From NCBI GenBank assembly GCA_961205875.1, contig OY540814.1, positions 26,790,151 to 26,854,150 on the forward strand: DNA of 64,000 nt. The letters run 5' to 3'. Source of the stretch: Sialis fuliginosa. Taxonomy: Eukaryota > Arthropoda > Insecta > Megaloptera > Sialidae. The translations under genes were made by a program, and so were the position numbers. The notes below the pieces were generated by a model that worked only from the letters and a program-made list of their open reading frames with translations, did no database searches and was not told the DNA's origin. Position 1 is the stretch's first letter; each line of letters opens with the position of its first letter. This document shows, one piece after another, positions 44,523 through 57,439 of the stretch.

Positions 44523-46147
44523 AATTGTTTTGTTTTAAAGTTCTTCTTATTGGCATTTTTGCTACTGGGGATTAGAAATTTTACTTTAAAAAATTAATTT
44601 TGTAAGTTAAATCTCATTAAGAAAAATAACTTTTATTCTGAACAAGTAAAATAAAAATTTCATTAAAATTATACATATTTTATTTATATAAATAGTAAAA
44701 AAACTGCAGTCCTTTTTTTTTGAAAATGTTTTAAGGTCAAATTTCATCCACAGTTGTAAAAATTGTTAATGAAATAAAAATATTGTTTATTTTTATATAT
44801 TTATAAAATGATTTTATCAAGTAATATGATTTAAAATAATTAATTTTAATGCATAATAAAATTATAACAAATTATATCATTTTTATTAATAACCTATTAC
44901 GATATATGTTGACTAATATTATTATCTATCTATTCAATACAATTTTATCTATAAGTGTTAGAAACTAAATCAAGTAACTTTTTGATGATTAAATATTTTC
45001 ATTTATTATATTTACTAATTTCAATTTTGGCTTGCATTTTAAATCCTATAACTTCGATTAAACATAAAGACATAAGTGTTTTGTGAAGATACTCACATTG
45101 ACTTCTGAACAGCTTATCAATCTCTGATACATATGAAGTGTTTATCGAGAAAAAATATTATTAAAAAAAAAAAATTATTTACTGAAAATAAAATACATGT
45201 TTACATTTACTTACACTGTTATAACACACTTATAAATAGGATTGTATCAGTACTGCACAATGCATTTAATAATTAACTTATTAATATTAAATTAAAAACA
45301 AGATTAATAATAATTAGTGACTCCCTTGGGTTTGTCTTGCAGTGCAAAGTTTTTCGAAAGAAGGTTTAGTAAAATTATTGTACGAGAGGGGGGAGGGGGG
45401 AGAATTGTGATTGAAAATTGGGTCGCAAATATTAAAAGGTTGAGAAATGCTGTTCTAAACAACACTTACACAAAATTTACAAATAGTGGAAATACTTCCC
45501 TTGAAAATATATATTATTAACTATCTATTCGATTAAAATCTTTTCAGTGTATTAGAAAGTTAAGTCGGTTGTTCAGAAGCCAAAGCAAGTAACATTAACT
45601 TTGATATCTAGTTTACTAGTACACATTTATTTTATCTTATATTATAAATCCTACAATTTCGATTATACTTATAGACACATAATTTTTCTCGGCAATGTTT
45701 TGTAGATATATTCGCTTTGACTTCTGAACAGCTCACCCATCTCTGTTCTATGTGACGGGTTTATCCTCTAGTGTAAAAGTAAACAACACCTTTAACACTT
45801 TCATGTATCGTTTATATACTAAAGGTAGAAAAAGAACTAAATAAAGAAACACGAGTAAATCTTAATTCAGCAAACAACACACTTACAGACGCAGCCACAG
45901 ACACACATTCACGTTCACGTGATGTAACAAAATGTACAGTGGGGTAACTAAAGGTGTGAAAATAAATAAATTGCTGTGGCCACCACAAGATTTTTTTATA
46001 CATACATTTTGGTTTAATATTGTATATTAAAAAATTACTTTTTAGAAGCTAGCTCAATGAATTATTAAATATTTTTTATTTTATATTATATAGATTTTTA
46101 GAGTAAAATACTAATAAGAATTAAAAAATGTATATATTTTTTTGACC
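44523..46147. other. Downstream flank of the array
   Basis: Mostly AT-rich. At 45478-45520 a frame reads F-T-N-S-G-N-T-S-L-E-N-I-Y-Y, resembling residues 34-47 of paralogue D. It could be a further fragment, but it is very short. GGTTGAGAAATGCTG just before it resembles a hAT end. Confidence 0.3.
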
Positions 46148-46475
46148 ATTCATTTTTTAGACGAATAAAGTTACAAAATTTCGAATATTTCCAAAACACC
46201 TAATCCGATTAGCACCAAAATCAATACGTACTGAAGTACTCACTGAGACAAACATTTTCCCCAAAAATAATTCAGATCGGTGCATTTTTACAGTAGTTAT
46301 CGTGAACGAAAGAAAATTCTACATCCGCACAGACACACAGACACACGCACAGCCACCATGAGGAAATTAACTTTTCTTTAAGTTTTGAAGTTAGTACAAT
46401 CAGAATCTGTCATTATCTCGGACACGATTTTTTGATGGTATTACGATACTTCCATTTCTTTCAGAACATGGAAGT
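46148..46475 (-). repeat. ATGGAAGTA dispersed repeat, copy 3
   Basis: Inverted copy beginning CATTTTTTAGACGAATAAAG and ending CAGAACATGGAAGTA. Reading frames across it are shared with the other copies and reflect the repeat, not a gene. Confidence 0.6.
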
Positions 46476-48269
46476 AATAATAACTAACAAGATAATAATA
46501 TTATTTGCATTATGGTTCGCAGAATCATTTTCTGGATTCGCCACTGGCCTTTTGCATCACTAAAGTTACTCCAACACATTCGCAAAAGCGGATAGTAAGG
46601 CCGGCAACAAAACTTATAGTGATTTCCATTTATTCATCTTTAACGTTTCAGTGCACGTCTGATGTTAAGTTAACTATTAACATATTCTGTGTGAGTATTT
46701 ACCCTCCTCACGGAGCGATCATCCCCGCCAGTGGTTTCTCTATGTATCGATGATTTTTAAGTCTTGGAATATCGCTCGACATATATTAAGGTACTTCTCG
46801 TGCAAACGTCATTTCGATAGAATTTAAAAAAAAATCCAGGGCATAAAAAGAATAATGATATCTATCCAAACGTGAAATTTTAAAGAGATCGACCGTTTTA
46901 AACTCGAAATAATTATCATCAAAGTTTGCCACATTTGTATTATGTCCATTCTCATGACTAAAAACTTCGACAGATTTTAATAAAAATCTATCAAACAGAA
47001 AAGGCTTATAATTCTGATATGTGATTAAAAAAATTCCAAATGATTGACCGTTTTGTTTTTTCCGTCTAAAAATTCTACAGTGAGTGTAAAAAAGATTGCA
47101 GCTATGTTTGAAAGCTTAGACTCTTCTTTTCTTTCTTTAATTTTTGTCTACATTTTTTTCCACCAAGTTATTGAAATTTTCATCTAAAATTGTCGTTTTC
47201 ACTTCGTGAGATTCTACAGACTGGACAAATCGTTAAAAAAAGCATTTCAAATTGTTTCTGCTTGTAAATTCTTTTAAGCAATTAAAGATTGAGGGATTTT
47301 TAGCGGAGCTACATTACGATAAATTAAGAGTATTTTTTAATTAAAATTGGCTTTTACGTTTGCAGCTACAAATAAGTTCATTAATCGATGCTTCATTAAA
47401 CATTACACATTGAGGTAGAAAAAATATTCGATAAGTCCTTAAATCGAATTTTACTGAAGGTATCAAGTACAAAATTAAGAATTTTAAACATGTCCCAGCT
47501 TATTCAACGATAAAAAAGTTTTAAACACAGCAAATTCAAATGTACATTAAAAAAATTAAAGTTTAAGATGAAACCTGAGACTTCATTTAATTACTGTTGA
47601 AAACTTTTATTACTGCAATATAAAAATAAATATGCAAATAAAGGTCCTTACTTTCTAGTTTAAAGTTAACAATGATGTTTATATTATTAGCTCACAAATA
47701 ACGTTCTAAGTATTCTTTTATAAAAGTCTATGTAATCAAAATCTTTACAAAATGTAACACAGAAAAGAACTAACAATAGGAAAGGAATATAAAAAATTCG
47801 CGAAAGTCCTAAATCAAAAGTTATGGTATTGTTGTTTTTCATTTTATGATACATATCGTTTATATTTATCTATAAATAAAATAAAATACAATATAACTAT
47901 GTCCATATACAATATACATCTAACTTATATGTGGTTTTCGATGTATATTATATCTTCAATAGATTACATGTAAAATAATAATATTTACAATAAATTTATT
48001 GTATCAAGATATTAAATCAGTAGTAAATGTATATTATATTTATGTACTTTTCATATATAAATGTACTATGGGCTTCAGAAGTCATCTGTCAACGTAAATG
48101 TCAGAATCGCTTACAACAGATTCGGAAATATTAAGACAAACATCATCGGTTATCTTTTTCTAGGTCGGACCTTATAAAGTCATCATTTTTAAATAAAAAC
48201 AAAAATATTCGTCCATTGCCAGCTTTAGCAAATCTGGCGCCCTGGGTGAGGATTATTTTTCTGCCCTCT
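46476..48269. other. AT-rich DNA with transposon-end scraps
   Basis: TTCTGGATTCGCCACTG (46533-46549) and CCCCGCCAGTGG (46724-46735) look like hAT termini but do not pair into a clear element. No gene seen. Confidence 0.3.
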
Positions 48270-49176
48270 CTTTAATATTAATTAACACGCTCAATTATAA
48301 AACTATAATACTTCTACGTCTTATTTTCTTGTATTTTAGTCGATATTTGTATGACGAATTGAAGTTCCCTGCAGGATATTTCACTAAAAAATTTAAAATT
48401 TTTGATTTCGTTAAAAGTATGTTTATTGTATAGAAAATGATGTGAAAAGTTGTTTGTTTCAAACCGCAGGTCTGTATCTCAAACCGTTCTCGAGATATAG
48501 CCTCTCAAAGTTTTAGTTTTTTTAAATTTTTGGAGAAAAAAGGTCATAACTTTTGAACGGGTGGTTGGAATTGATTTTAGTTGACGGATTTGAAATCAGC
48601 GTGTAAAAATCTATATAATGATATGTATAATACCTTAAAAGTCGAAAAAAAAAATTTCGCGAAAAATCGAAAAAATTCAAAGGGGTATACCTTAAAAAAA
48701 TGTCGATTTTTGACGAAAATTTTTTTGTCGAATTTTAAAGTATTATACATGTCATTATATAGATTTTGACACGCTGATTTCAAATCCGTCAACTAAAAAC
48801 AATTCCGACCACGCGTTCAAAAGTTATGGCCTTTTTTCTCCAAAAATTTGAAAAAGCTAAAACTTTGAGAGGCTATATCTCGAGAACGGTTTGAGATACA
48901 GACCTGCGGTTTGAAACAAACAACTTTTCACGTCATTTTCTATACAATAAACATACTTTTAACGAAATCAAAAATTCGAAATTTTTTAGTGAAATTTCCT
49001 GCAATGAACTTCAACTCTTCATACAAATATCGACTAAAATACAAGAAAATAAGACGTAGAATCAATTCATTACTATATAAGTAAATTAAAAAGTAAAAGC
49101 TTGAACTTAGGTGTTTCATAACTAGTTTTTTTGTTAATAGGAGGGAGAGGATTGACAAAATATGCTTCCTTATTAA
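48270..49176 (-). mobile_element. hAT-type fold-back element, copy 3 (truncated)
   Basis: The palindromic core is at 48313-49060 and closely resembles copies 1 and 2. The left flank begins at TTTAATATTAATTAACACGC. The right flank runs through GGAGGGAGAGGATTGACAAAATATGC to ATTAAAAATT, which stops about 16 bp short of the terminal CAGTGGCGAGGCGT seen in copy 2. Orientation matches copy 1. Confidence 0.7.
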
Positions 49177-49178
49177 AA

Positions 49179-49437
49179 ATTAAAAGAAGGCAACTTTGAT
49201 TTATCTTCTTTGTGGCATATCAATGTGAAATTGTAACTTTAATTAATATCTGAGCTATACAGAAAGTTATGTGCAAAGAATTAAAATTTAATTCACACGT
49301 TTTGACATCGACTAACAGAGAAATCTGTAGGGGTGACACATCACTTATTATTTCAGGTTGCTTTAACAAACCTTTAATGATGATGTCAGTTTTTATAATT
49401 CTTCTATAAACAAATTAGTTTTTTAGTTGCAAGCTTG
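49179..49437 (-). repeat. Dispersed repeat shared with 57.4 kb
   Basis: AGAAGGCAACTTTGATTTATC, CTTTGTGGCATATCAATGTG, GAAATCTGTAGGGGTGACAC, and TTTAGTTGCAAGCTTG match 57440-57722 inverted. It abuts the truncated right end of the hAT fold-back copy 3. Confidence 0.55.
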
Positions 49438-49499
49438 TTTCACTTTTTGTTTCATATTTACCCCGCTCGACCCTATACGTGTAAGTAACGTCAAAACGA

Positions 49500-49860
49500 T
49501 AATTCAGTAGATGTACACACTAACCGGTGAATGTACGCTTTCACCATTACGCACTTTCTCCACAACATCACTTGTCCTACATTGATATCTGTAAACATGC
49601 TCACCCATACACATACACTTCGTTCGGCAGTGTATAAACAGAGCTAGCGAGCGCAGGCGGCGTTGGTGGGGATAGACACTTAGCAGCCAGCAGCGGTGGT
49701 CTGTCAAAGCACGCCAGCAGTTAGTTACGCGCCAAAGCTCCGAGCTTTTGCAGAGCTTACGGCATAGCGAACGCGAGTTTTAATATCGTCACGTGTTCTT
49801 CGATTTACGATACTCGATTGCTGTGTTTACTTTGACCGGACTCTTGTTGTTTTTTGTATT
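49500..49860 (+). promoter_or_regulatory. GC-rich island with TATAAA, possible promoter/5' UTR
   Basis: Within very AT-rich DNA this 300-bp block is markedly GC-richer. TATAAACAGAGCTAGCGAGCGC at about 49632 is followed by GCAGGCGGCG, AGCAGCCAGCAGCGG and CCAGCAGTTAGTTACGCGCC, the last resembling an arthropod initiator. No long ATG frame follows before 49920, fitting an untranslated first exon on the plus strand. A decayed mobile element is the alternative. Confidence 0.3.
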
Positions 49861-50689
49861 ATAATCTATGTAGCTTAATGTTGACGTTCGTGTAAAATAT
49901 TTTAAATGAAATTGTCGTTATTGTTAAGAAAAATATAAATAAAAATGTGTTTATTTATTTTGTGTACATTTGAGTATACTGTGTAAAGGAAAATTGTAAT
50001 TATTATTTTTATTTGATTTCAGTTTAATTAATTTTGCTGGAAGATTGAAAACTTTTCTTTTTGTTTTATTTATACAAGTATACACATTTTAAATTGAAAC
50101 GTTTTACATGTATTTACCTCCTAAATTATATGTAAATATTTTTTTTGATGTTTAATTTTTAAATTAAAACAAAAAAATCTTGCATTTGTTCAAGCTATAT
50201 AAATTCTAAATTAGATGTAAACATTTTTATTATGATTCAATGAAATTTGAATTGAAATAAAAAACGAATTGTTCATCACAGTAATCTTTCTATTAAAACT
50301 ATTTCTCATACAAACTACATATAATATGATCGGCAGTTTAGCGACCACTGGTTTATATAAACTATAAAAATACATAATAATTACATGTACATTATTTTAC
50401 ATTTAAACTAAATACATATAAACAATTAAATGTCTATATATGTAAATATTGGTATAATAAATAAAATACATGTTAAAATCTAATACAAAACTTTACTTTA
50501 CATAGAAAAAAAACATGTTTTTAAGTGACTAAAGACAAATTATAAATGCAAAATATGTGTCTATTAAATAGCCTGTATGTCATGGACATTAAACATCAAC
50601 AAAAACAGTGAAAAATACGATACAATTACCCCAGACATTTTTGCCGATAATAATGTAATATCGATAACTGATGAATGTGGGCATTAAGC

Positions 50690-50842
50690 TTTAGTGTGGC
50701 ACGTTAAATTGTAATTGTTGGAGCAATAATTAGCTGTATTTTACGGACAATTTGCGTCATCTGCAGTAGTCGGTGAGTTTAGAGAGTTATGGAGTGAAAA
50801 GAGGAGTTGGTATATTGAAGATGAAGTGATTATATTCAGTAA
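50690..50842 (+). other. Exon-like stretch ending in a strong splice donor
   Basis: The purine-rich stretch GTCGGTGAGTTTAGAGAGTTATGGAGTGAAAAGAGG...TTCAGTAAA ends at GTAAGTCG (donor after 50842). The ATGs inside are closed at once (ATGGAGTGA, ATGAAGTGA), so it would be 5' UTR. A second donor-like GGTGAGTTT is at 50772. No coding exon was found downstream. Confidence 0.25.
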
Positions 50843-52314
50843 AGTAAGTCGTTTTAAATTTATGAATAATTTTGCATATATTATTGTATATATTTTATTT
50901 TTAACTTTTTGTCACTACCCGTATGTGAAATTAACATTTTTTTAACTGTGAATTTGCATTTTTTGTTTAACAAGGTTTTTTTTTTTTAATTTGTGACGGG
51001 TAGGTTTTTGTGGATTTGTTTTGATTTAATTGATTTTATAATTTTATGTTTTTTTATTGTGTGTAACTGTCGTTTTTCACTTTATTTTTGTATAATAAAA
51101 ATAGGTAGAGTGGGGAAAGGTACCTCCCTGGTTTTATATGTTTAAAATTTGTGGACTCTGTCTGTACAATGTAAAAAAATATTTTATTTTTATTTTGAGC
51201 CTATACGCTGTTTTTCATGCAATATATTTTTTATAGTTTACTCCTACTTGACATGAAAACTACTTAACCGATTTTAATGAGACTTTAATTGTTAGAATTT
51301 GTTTAGGATCTATGATAATTGAATTAGAGTATTACTGAAAAATTACCTACAAGTGATATTTGTTAAATAAGTGCATGGTAATTGATGTATTAATTTTAAT
51401 GTACATATAAATATTATTACACACTTAAAATTTTATTTGAAAACTGGTTTTTATATTATATTAATATTAAATAATGAAGAAGGAACAGTTTTTTTCCGAA
51501 ACGTATGCTGTATGATTTTATATTAGTCTTGAGGCTTCCGCGGTGATCTTTATATGGATCTTGGCTTCTAGGTGTAAGCCGCGTCGATTTTGTCTTCAGA
51601 GCTCTTCTAAAAGAGTTCTGAAGATGTTCACTGCAATGTGTGATGAAACATTGGTCGATAACACGACCGAATCAACGTGACTTACACCCAGAAGCCAAGA
51701 TCCATATAAATTTATATATTTAATATAAATTTTGTTTCTGTGACCAAAAAACGCCAAAATAATAAATATATTAAATTGTTAATTTATATTGAAAATTGGG
51801 TAGGAAAATAATTTCAATTATAGATACTTATATAAATTCATCAAATGTTACAATTTTTTCTCTTTGATCTTGAGCAAGTTACGTTATACATATATGGAGA
51901 ATATGGTAGAAACGTCGTGTTTAATTTATATATAAGTCATTAAGCGATGTTTATTTATTAAATTAAATATAACTGAATTAAAAATGTTTTTATGCATTAA
52001 AATTGAATAGAATTAGAAACCAAATAATTAAATTCAATTGAAAAACAGGCAAAACAGTTTTATTTATTTTTTGTTTTTGTTTTATATACAGTTCAATGGG
52101 AGATACAAAATGTTTATTTGTGTATTTATGTATAAATATTTGATTTACTGAACGTTTATTTTCCGTAATGTACTTTACTAATTAATTATTAATTACTGCT
52201 AAATAAAATTAGCAATTTATCAAATTATACACACGTATAATTTCTTATAATTCATAATTTTGATTATTAAAATAATTTAATTATATTTAGGGCGATTCTA
52301 TATTTTGACACATT
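50843..52314. other. AT-rich DNA, nothing supported outside the 51.5-kb repeat
   Basis: GTAGAGTGGGGAAAGGTACC at 51105 resembles an element end (compare 57.9 kb). If the 50.84-kb donor is real, this is intron. Confidence 0.3.
51525..51708 (+). repeat. GAAGATGTCCACTG-family element
   Basis: GTCTTGAGGCTTCCGCGGTG, GGATCTTGGCTTCTAGGTGT, AAGATGTTCACTGCAATGTG, GTCGATAACACGACC, and the closing CTTACACCCAGAAGCCAAGATCC. The GGATCTTGGCTTCT-type blocks are inverted repeats within the unit. Confidence 0.55.
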
Positions 52315-52922
52315 TTGCTTCCTTGCAATATCGAAGATACGAGAAGCTTTGTGATCGTTTCAGATTGAGACAAAAAAAAAGGTTCCCCGATTTCAAAATT
52401 TTAAATTGATCTTTCCGTTTCACGTCCGTCCGTCCGTGTGTCCCCTGAATCTTTGTCACACGCATAACTCATGAACGACTGAACCGATATTAATGAAACT
52501 TGGTCGGATGGTTAGGTCTAGCTTGAGGATGGTCCCATTTCAAAATCGTGTTTAAGGGGGAGGGGTAACATCCCAAAATATTTTTTTTTCAAGATATCTC
52601 AAGAACGACTCATGTTACGTGAAAATTTTATAGAATATTTTTTGTAGAGCATTAAATTTCCTACGTTTGTTGTAAAATATTCCCTTACAAAGATTTATCT
52701 CAATTTATGTTACTGTCATTTTGACGTTTGCATAAATTTAGATTGAAATTGTCAAAAAATTAAAAATATACGAAAAAATAATCAGGTGCGTCTTAAGAAA
52801 AATTTCGAACTAATATTTTTTAGTAAAATTGTATAAAAATTAAATGGTTAACCAATTCTAAGCAATTTATCTGAGCATCGGTTTTTATGGTGAATTTAGT
52901 ACGAGGAAGCACTGTGCATTAA
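52315..52922 (+). repeat. GCTTCCTCG-ended dispersed repeat, copy with internal deletions
   Basis: It has the same order of blocks as the 26.55-kb copy, from TTGCTTCCTTGCAATATCGA to AGTACGAGGAAGCACTGTGC. Parts between ATTTATCTCAATTTATGTTA and the right end are missing or rearranged. Confidence 0.65.
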
Positions 52923-53460
52923 CTTTTTTTTATGTTATCTTTACTTTCAAAACATAATAATGTTTATAAAAAAATATAGAATTTGTCTGTATAGAGTTTT
53001 CTTATCAACTGTAAAAACAGAACGAAACGAACTTTTTTCGTAACAAAATAAATAACTTTTTCTATAAACAAAACATTTCTCTAGTTTATTTTGTTTTTAC
53101 ACAAGTACAAACATCCTGCGTACATATTGGATTTCGTACTTTCATTTATATAAGAGCATATCGATGGTTTTAGAACTTAACATGATAACTGACTTTCTGA
53201 CCGTTTCCAATCAACAACGCTTAATACCATTAAGTTTTATATGTTCTGTAGTTTCGTCTTAATATCGTATCTGTAAGAAATACGTTAAAATAAATGTTAT
53301 TTTAATGGTATCTGATCAAACTTTCTAATCGTTCTCCAGAGAAATCACATTTTTGCAATGACCATCAATATTTTTGTATATTCGTGTAGAACTAATTTTC
53401 TTTATAAAATTTTAAGTCGAGGTAATTTGCGCAATTTTTTTTAAATGCAATTTTTATGTA

Positions 53461-53934
53461 CTGTTACCCGTGAAATATGATTTTTTTATCTAATCAGTTT
53501 TTCGGGTTATAAAATAACCTACATTTTTAATCAAAATCGATTCGTCGGTTTAGCCGTGAAAAGGTAACAAACAGATAGATTGAGTTACTTTTGCATTTGT
53601 TATATTATTAACTGTACCCGCGGCTTCGCTCGCTTAAATATATGGTATCGCGGAGCTTTTTACTGTACACAGTTCTTTACTAGATTATATTGTTCCATAT
53701 TTAACGGTTTAGGCAGCGTATTACAAAAGAGCGCGCTGGCGGCAAATTTTTTTCCGAATTGATTTACTATTTTCGTCACTGCTTATTCCTTATGTTACCT
53801 AATGTAACAAAATATATATTAAAACCTGGGCAAATAACATATATATGAATTAAAAAAAAAACACGTAAATCGGATAAGTGCACTAACGGACAGACAGACA
53901 GATAGAGGGACTAGCTATTATAATATAATGATAT
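53461..53934 (+). repeat. Two joined CCGCGGCTTCGC-type repeat pieces
   Basis: A tail (CGGTTTAGCCGTGAAAAGGTAACAAACAGATAG, to about 53611) runs directly into a new head (ACTGTACCCGCGGCTTCGCTCGC). That second piece ends with GACAGACAGACAGATAGAGGGACTAGCTATTATAATATAATGA. Confidence 0.45.
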
Positions 53935-54533
53935 TTCTTGGATTTTTCTAAAGATTTATCACATAATTTATTTTCTTTTTGAGTATTATGTTTAAGTCCT
54001 TTTGCGAATATTTTATGATAATATTTGTCTTTATTTACCAATAACTTGCAAAACAGTTTTGTATCCCAATTCTGTTTGTATTGATTTTTTAGACTGTTTA
54101 TTTTTATTTATTTTTTTCACTCTCCAATATGGCTCATGCATACTCAGCAATTCTCTTTTTCCGTTAGTAATTAACAAAACAAATATAATCAGTGACTATT
54201 ACATGATTTGTCTATTGATTAAAATCGCCACAAAATAATTAAACAATAATTAAAGTGTTTATTATTCATATATGTTCATTTTTAATTAACAAAATATTGA
54301 TTCGATCAATAACACGACTGATTACAAATCGAAAACTCTAATCTTGATATACGATTGAGAATTGATTATTTATGAATTCATTAATATTATATCGACACTC
54401 AATAACAGTGGACAGTTTTTAATTAATTAACTAGTTCTGAAACTTCTGCTCACGTGATTGAATAACAATAGAAACGCTCATAGTTGCAATAAGGTCATTT
54501 TCAAAGAGGTCATTTATTATCTTGTATTTTTAC

Positions 54534-54903
54534 CAAGGCTTCGAATCGTTATTTTTTTCGTTTCGGTTTTTGTTCCGGTTCGAGTAAAAAAACATATTTC
54601 GGTTCGGTTCCGGTTTTCGTTCCGCAAAAATAACGATTTTTGCGGTTTTCGGTTCAGCTCCGAGTGATTAATTAAAAAAAAATTATTTGTAATTAAATTT
54701 TTTTTTCTACCATCATTTAGAATAAATATACCTATTTATATGATAGTCCGAACGACAATTGAAGTGGGAAATAAGATCATGTTAACGTGCGTATTTTAAT
54801 ATGTACTGAACCGAAAAAACCGTTCTTTTTATTTCGGTTCTGTTCCGGTTTTCGTTCCAGTAAAAAATAACGGTTTTCGGTTCAATTCCGGTTCGACGCC
54901 CTG
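54534..54903. mobile_element. hAT MITE with CGGTTCCGGTT repeats
   Basis: The ends are CAAGGCTTCGAATCG and inverted CAGGGCGTCGAACCG. An exact 8-bp duplication ATTTTTAC (54526-54533, 54904-54911) brackets it. Subterminal TTCGGTTCCGGTTTTCG repeats recur in both halves, and the FRFRF-like frame seen there is a by-product. It inserted at the left end of the TATACCTTG repeat. Confidence 0.85.
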
Positions 54904-55200
54904 ATTTTTACTTTCTTATACCTTGTATATGAAATATAGTATATTCCCTTAATCCATTCTGACTATTTTCGCCATGATGTCTGTATTTCCGTCTGTCGGT
55001 CTGTCTGTAACTCAAATACGACAAATCGTAGAAGGACAAAATTTTATATTTAAGATTAATTTTTGTCTGGGAAGAAAATGTCCTATTTTTGAAAACGATC
55101 TTTCAACCGGATAGGGATGTTTATCTACGTCGATTTTGAAATTTTTGGAATTACTTTGAAACAGTGCGAAAAAGAGAAAAATTATAGGTAATATCAATAT
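54904..55200 (+). repeat. TATACCTTG dispersed repeat, copy 2
   Basis: Same blocks as 24313-24687, with a shorter left part. A hAT MITE has inserted at its left end. Confidence 0.55.
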
Positions 55201-57439
55201 CTATAATTTATGTTCTATTCATTTTTTCGAAAAAAACGAATCTAAAAAAAAATTACATTACATAACAGAGAAGAATTCCTATTCGTTGTTAACTTAATTA
55301 ATTTCGAATAGATGACAGTGTTTGTTTCTCATTCAAGGTGAATTTTAAGAAGATGTTTTTAATTAAAATAATTTTTGTTTCTTTTAACAAAATTTCTAAT
55401 CTTTGTTTTTAAGTTGTCTATTTTTTACACGGTATGCTCTAGGTACCTCTATTAAAAAAGGCGTGGGTAAAAGCCAGTCCGCGGGCTACATTCGGTCCGC
55501 CTGAGTGGTTTGAGTAATTAATTAGTACGGTCCACGACGGCATTTTGATTATCATGAATTTTTCATGAAAAAACAATTTAAAATTATCATAATTTTTTTT
55601 ACAGCTAAAATTACTGTTCAATGGAATTCATTGTAAACAAATTAAAGTATTCGACTTAAAACATTTAAATATTATTTGAAGATTTTATTATAGTTACTAG
55701 CTTAATAGTAATTTAAAGGTCGTTCAGTTGCTGAAGTGATTAACTCCACTAAATTAAAGACAGTTGAGAAAATTAAAAATAAGTATGAAATACATTTTTT
55801 TTATCATAATTTATAAAAATAAGGGGTCTTTGTCTTTCATCTTTTGAATATAATTTACAAAAATAATATATTCACATAAAATTGAAAGAAAATTATACCA
55901 GTTGTCGTAGAATACATTAATAAAAATCTTTAATTATTATATAATTGTGGTATAAAAATATATTTTGTGTAATAACTGTAACATTATTTTTGAATAAATA
56001 AATTTTAATTTTCGTAAGTTGTAAAATATAGTTTTTTAATAGAACAAAAAGAGTTCATGTTTTGATACATACATAGACAAACTTATTATTTATGAAAAAA
56101 TACATGATTCATATGAAATACATTGCAGAATATTTCAAATACATCCGTTTTGAATATTGTTAGTATTTTCCAATAAAAACGTTGATTTGTACATACATAA
56201 GTTATATTGTTTCCTACATATACAAGTATGTTATATATCCAATGTACTACTCACGAATTGTATAGAATAGGGCTGGCCAACAAAACACAATTTACAGAAA
56301 AAACACGTTGGAAATTTTATTTTATTATATTACAGTATTTAATTAAGCAGTTATAATATTAATAGAGAAAGTTTATGAGTGTCATTGGGAGGGGAGAGGG
56401 GGGGGGCAAGGTAATCTCAAAATCTATATAACCGATTTTGATGTAAACTGCATCGTCAATAGACAAAATTGTCTGTGATAGCTTTTTCATGATTTTGCAA
56501 TGTCGAATTTGTACTTCTTTGATTGTATATGTTGTTAAAATATAAAAAAAAGGATTTCTTGTAATTGATATTCTATTATACATTTACAACATTTGAATAC
56601 ATCTTCGTGGTGACGTCAATTCCCGCGCCAACGCTGATTGGTCAAGGATCTATACATAACTTGGTGGGAGCCTCTCTCGACTTCCTCGTATCAAAACGAT
56701 TCAGAAGGCTTAGAATAAACGAGTCCCGACTGTACCTATATAATGTATGAAACATTTAAAAAAATGGAAAAAGTAAAACCAAACAAAAAAAGGAGAAAAA
56801 AACGTTAAAAAAAATAACAATAAAGTATAAAAGCTGTCTAAAAAGTTCAAGAGGAGCTAGAAGACAAAAAAATTGTATATTATTAATAGAATGTAATTGA
56901 AATAAAAAAGTGTTAGTAATATGTATAAAATATATAAAAATACGTATTTATATTTCCTCTCCATAAAGAAGTCGTTAATTTGATTAATACACCTGAATGT
57001 ATCACTTTTTTCCATCAAAATAAAGTATGGTCGCTTGTATAAATTTATCATTATTGGAATAATAAAAACAATCACTTTTTCGACCTTTCCGTAGGTGACA
57101 CATGTCAGCAAGTTCTGTTGATATTGTTGGATTAATTACAGGACAGGGTGTGTCCTAGTACCTTTCTAGGAAACATCAGTGAACAATATCTGACTAGCCA
57201 TTAGTCAGAACACAAAACATTCTGTCGGGAACGAGACAAAACAACAAAAAGCGTTGTTCGAAATTCTACAATTTCATGTGTTCGTAAGACCATCTTAAAT
57301 ATATTATGTACATGGGTGCGAATTGTTTGCAATATTAATATTCTTTATGTATATTTATTTAAAAATAAAGGTAGTACTTATAAATCACCACAACAATTAT
57401 ATACAAAATCTCTAAACCGGGCCTAACGATAAAAATTGT
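55201..57439. other. AT-rich DNA, nothing supported
   Basis: GTGACGTCAATTCCCGCGCC at 56610 is the only GC-rich motif of note. Confidence 0.3.

Noticed and set aside
45478-45520. Sixth member of the small-gene array
   Set aside because: Similarity to paralogue D covers only about 14 codons and lies beside a hAT-like end; too short to call, so it is mentioned only in the flank entry.
46533-46735. hAT element between TTCTGGATTCGCCACTG and CCCCGCCAGTGG
   Set aside because: The two ends point in the wrong relative directions to bound one element and no target duplication was found.
49504-49707. 67-codon minus-strand frame in the GC-rich island
   Set aside because: No domain, no second copy to test conservation, and the composition fits a promoter-like island better.
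54458-54667. 69-codon frame with F-R-F-R-F motifs
   Set aside because: It is created by TTCGGTTCCGG subterminal repeats of a hAT MITE.
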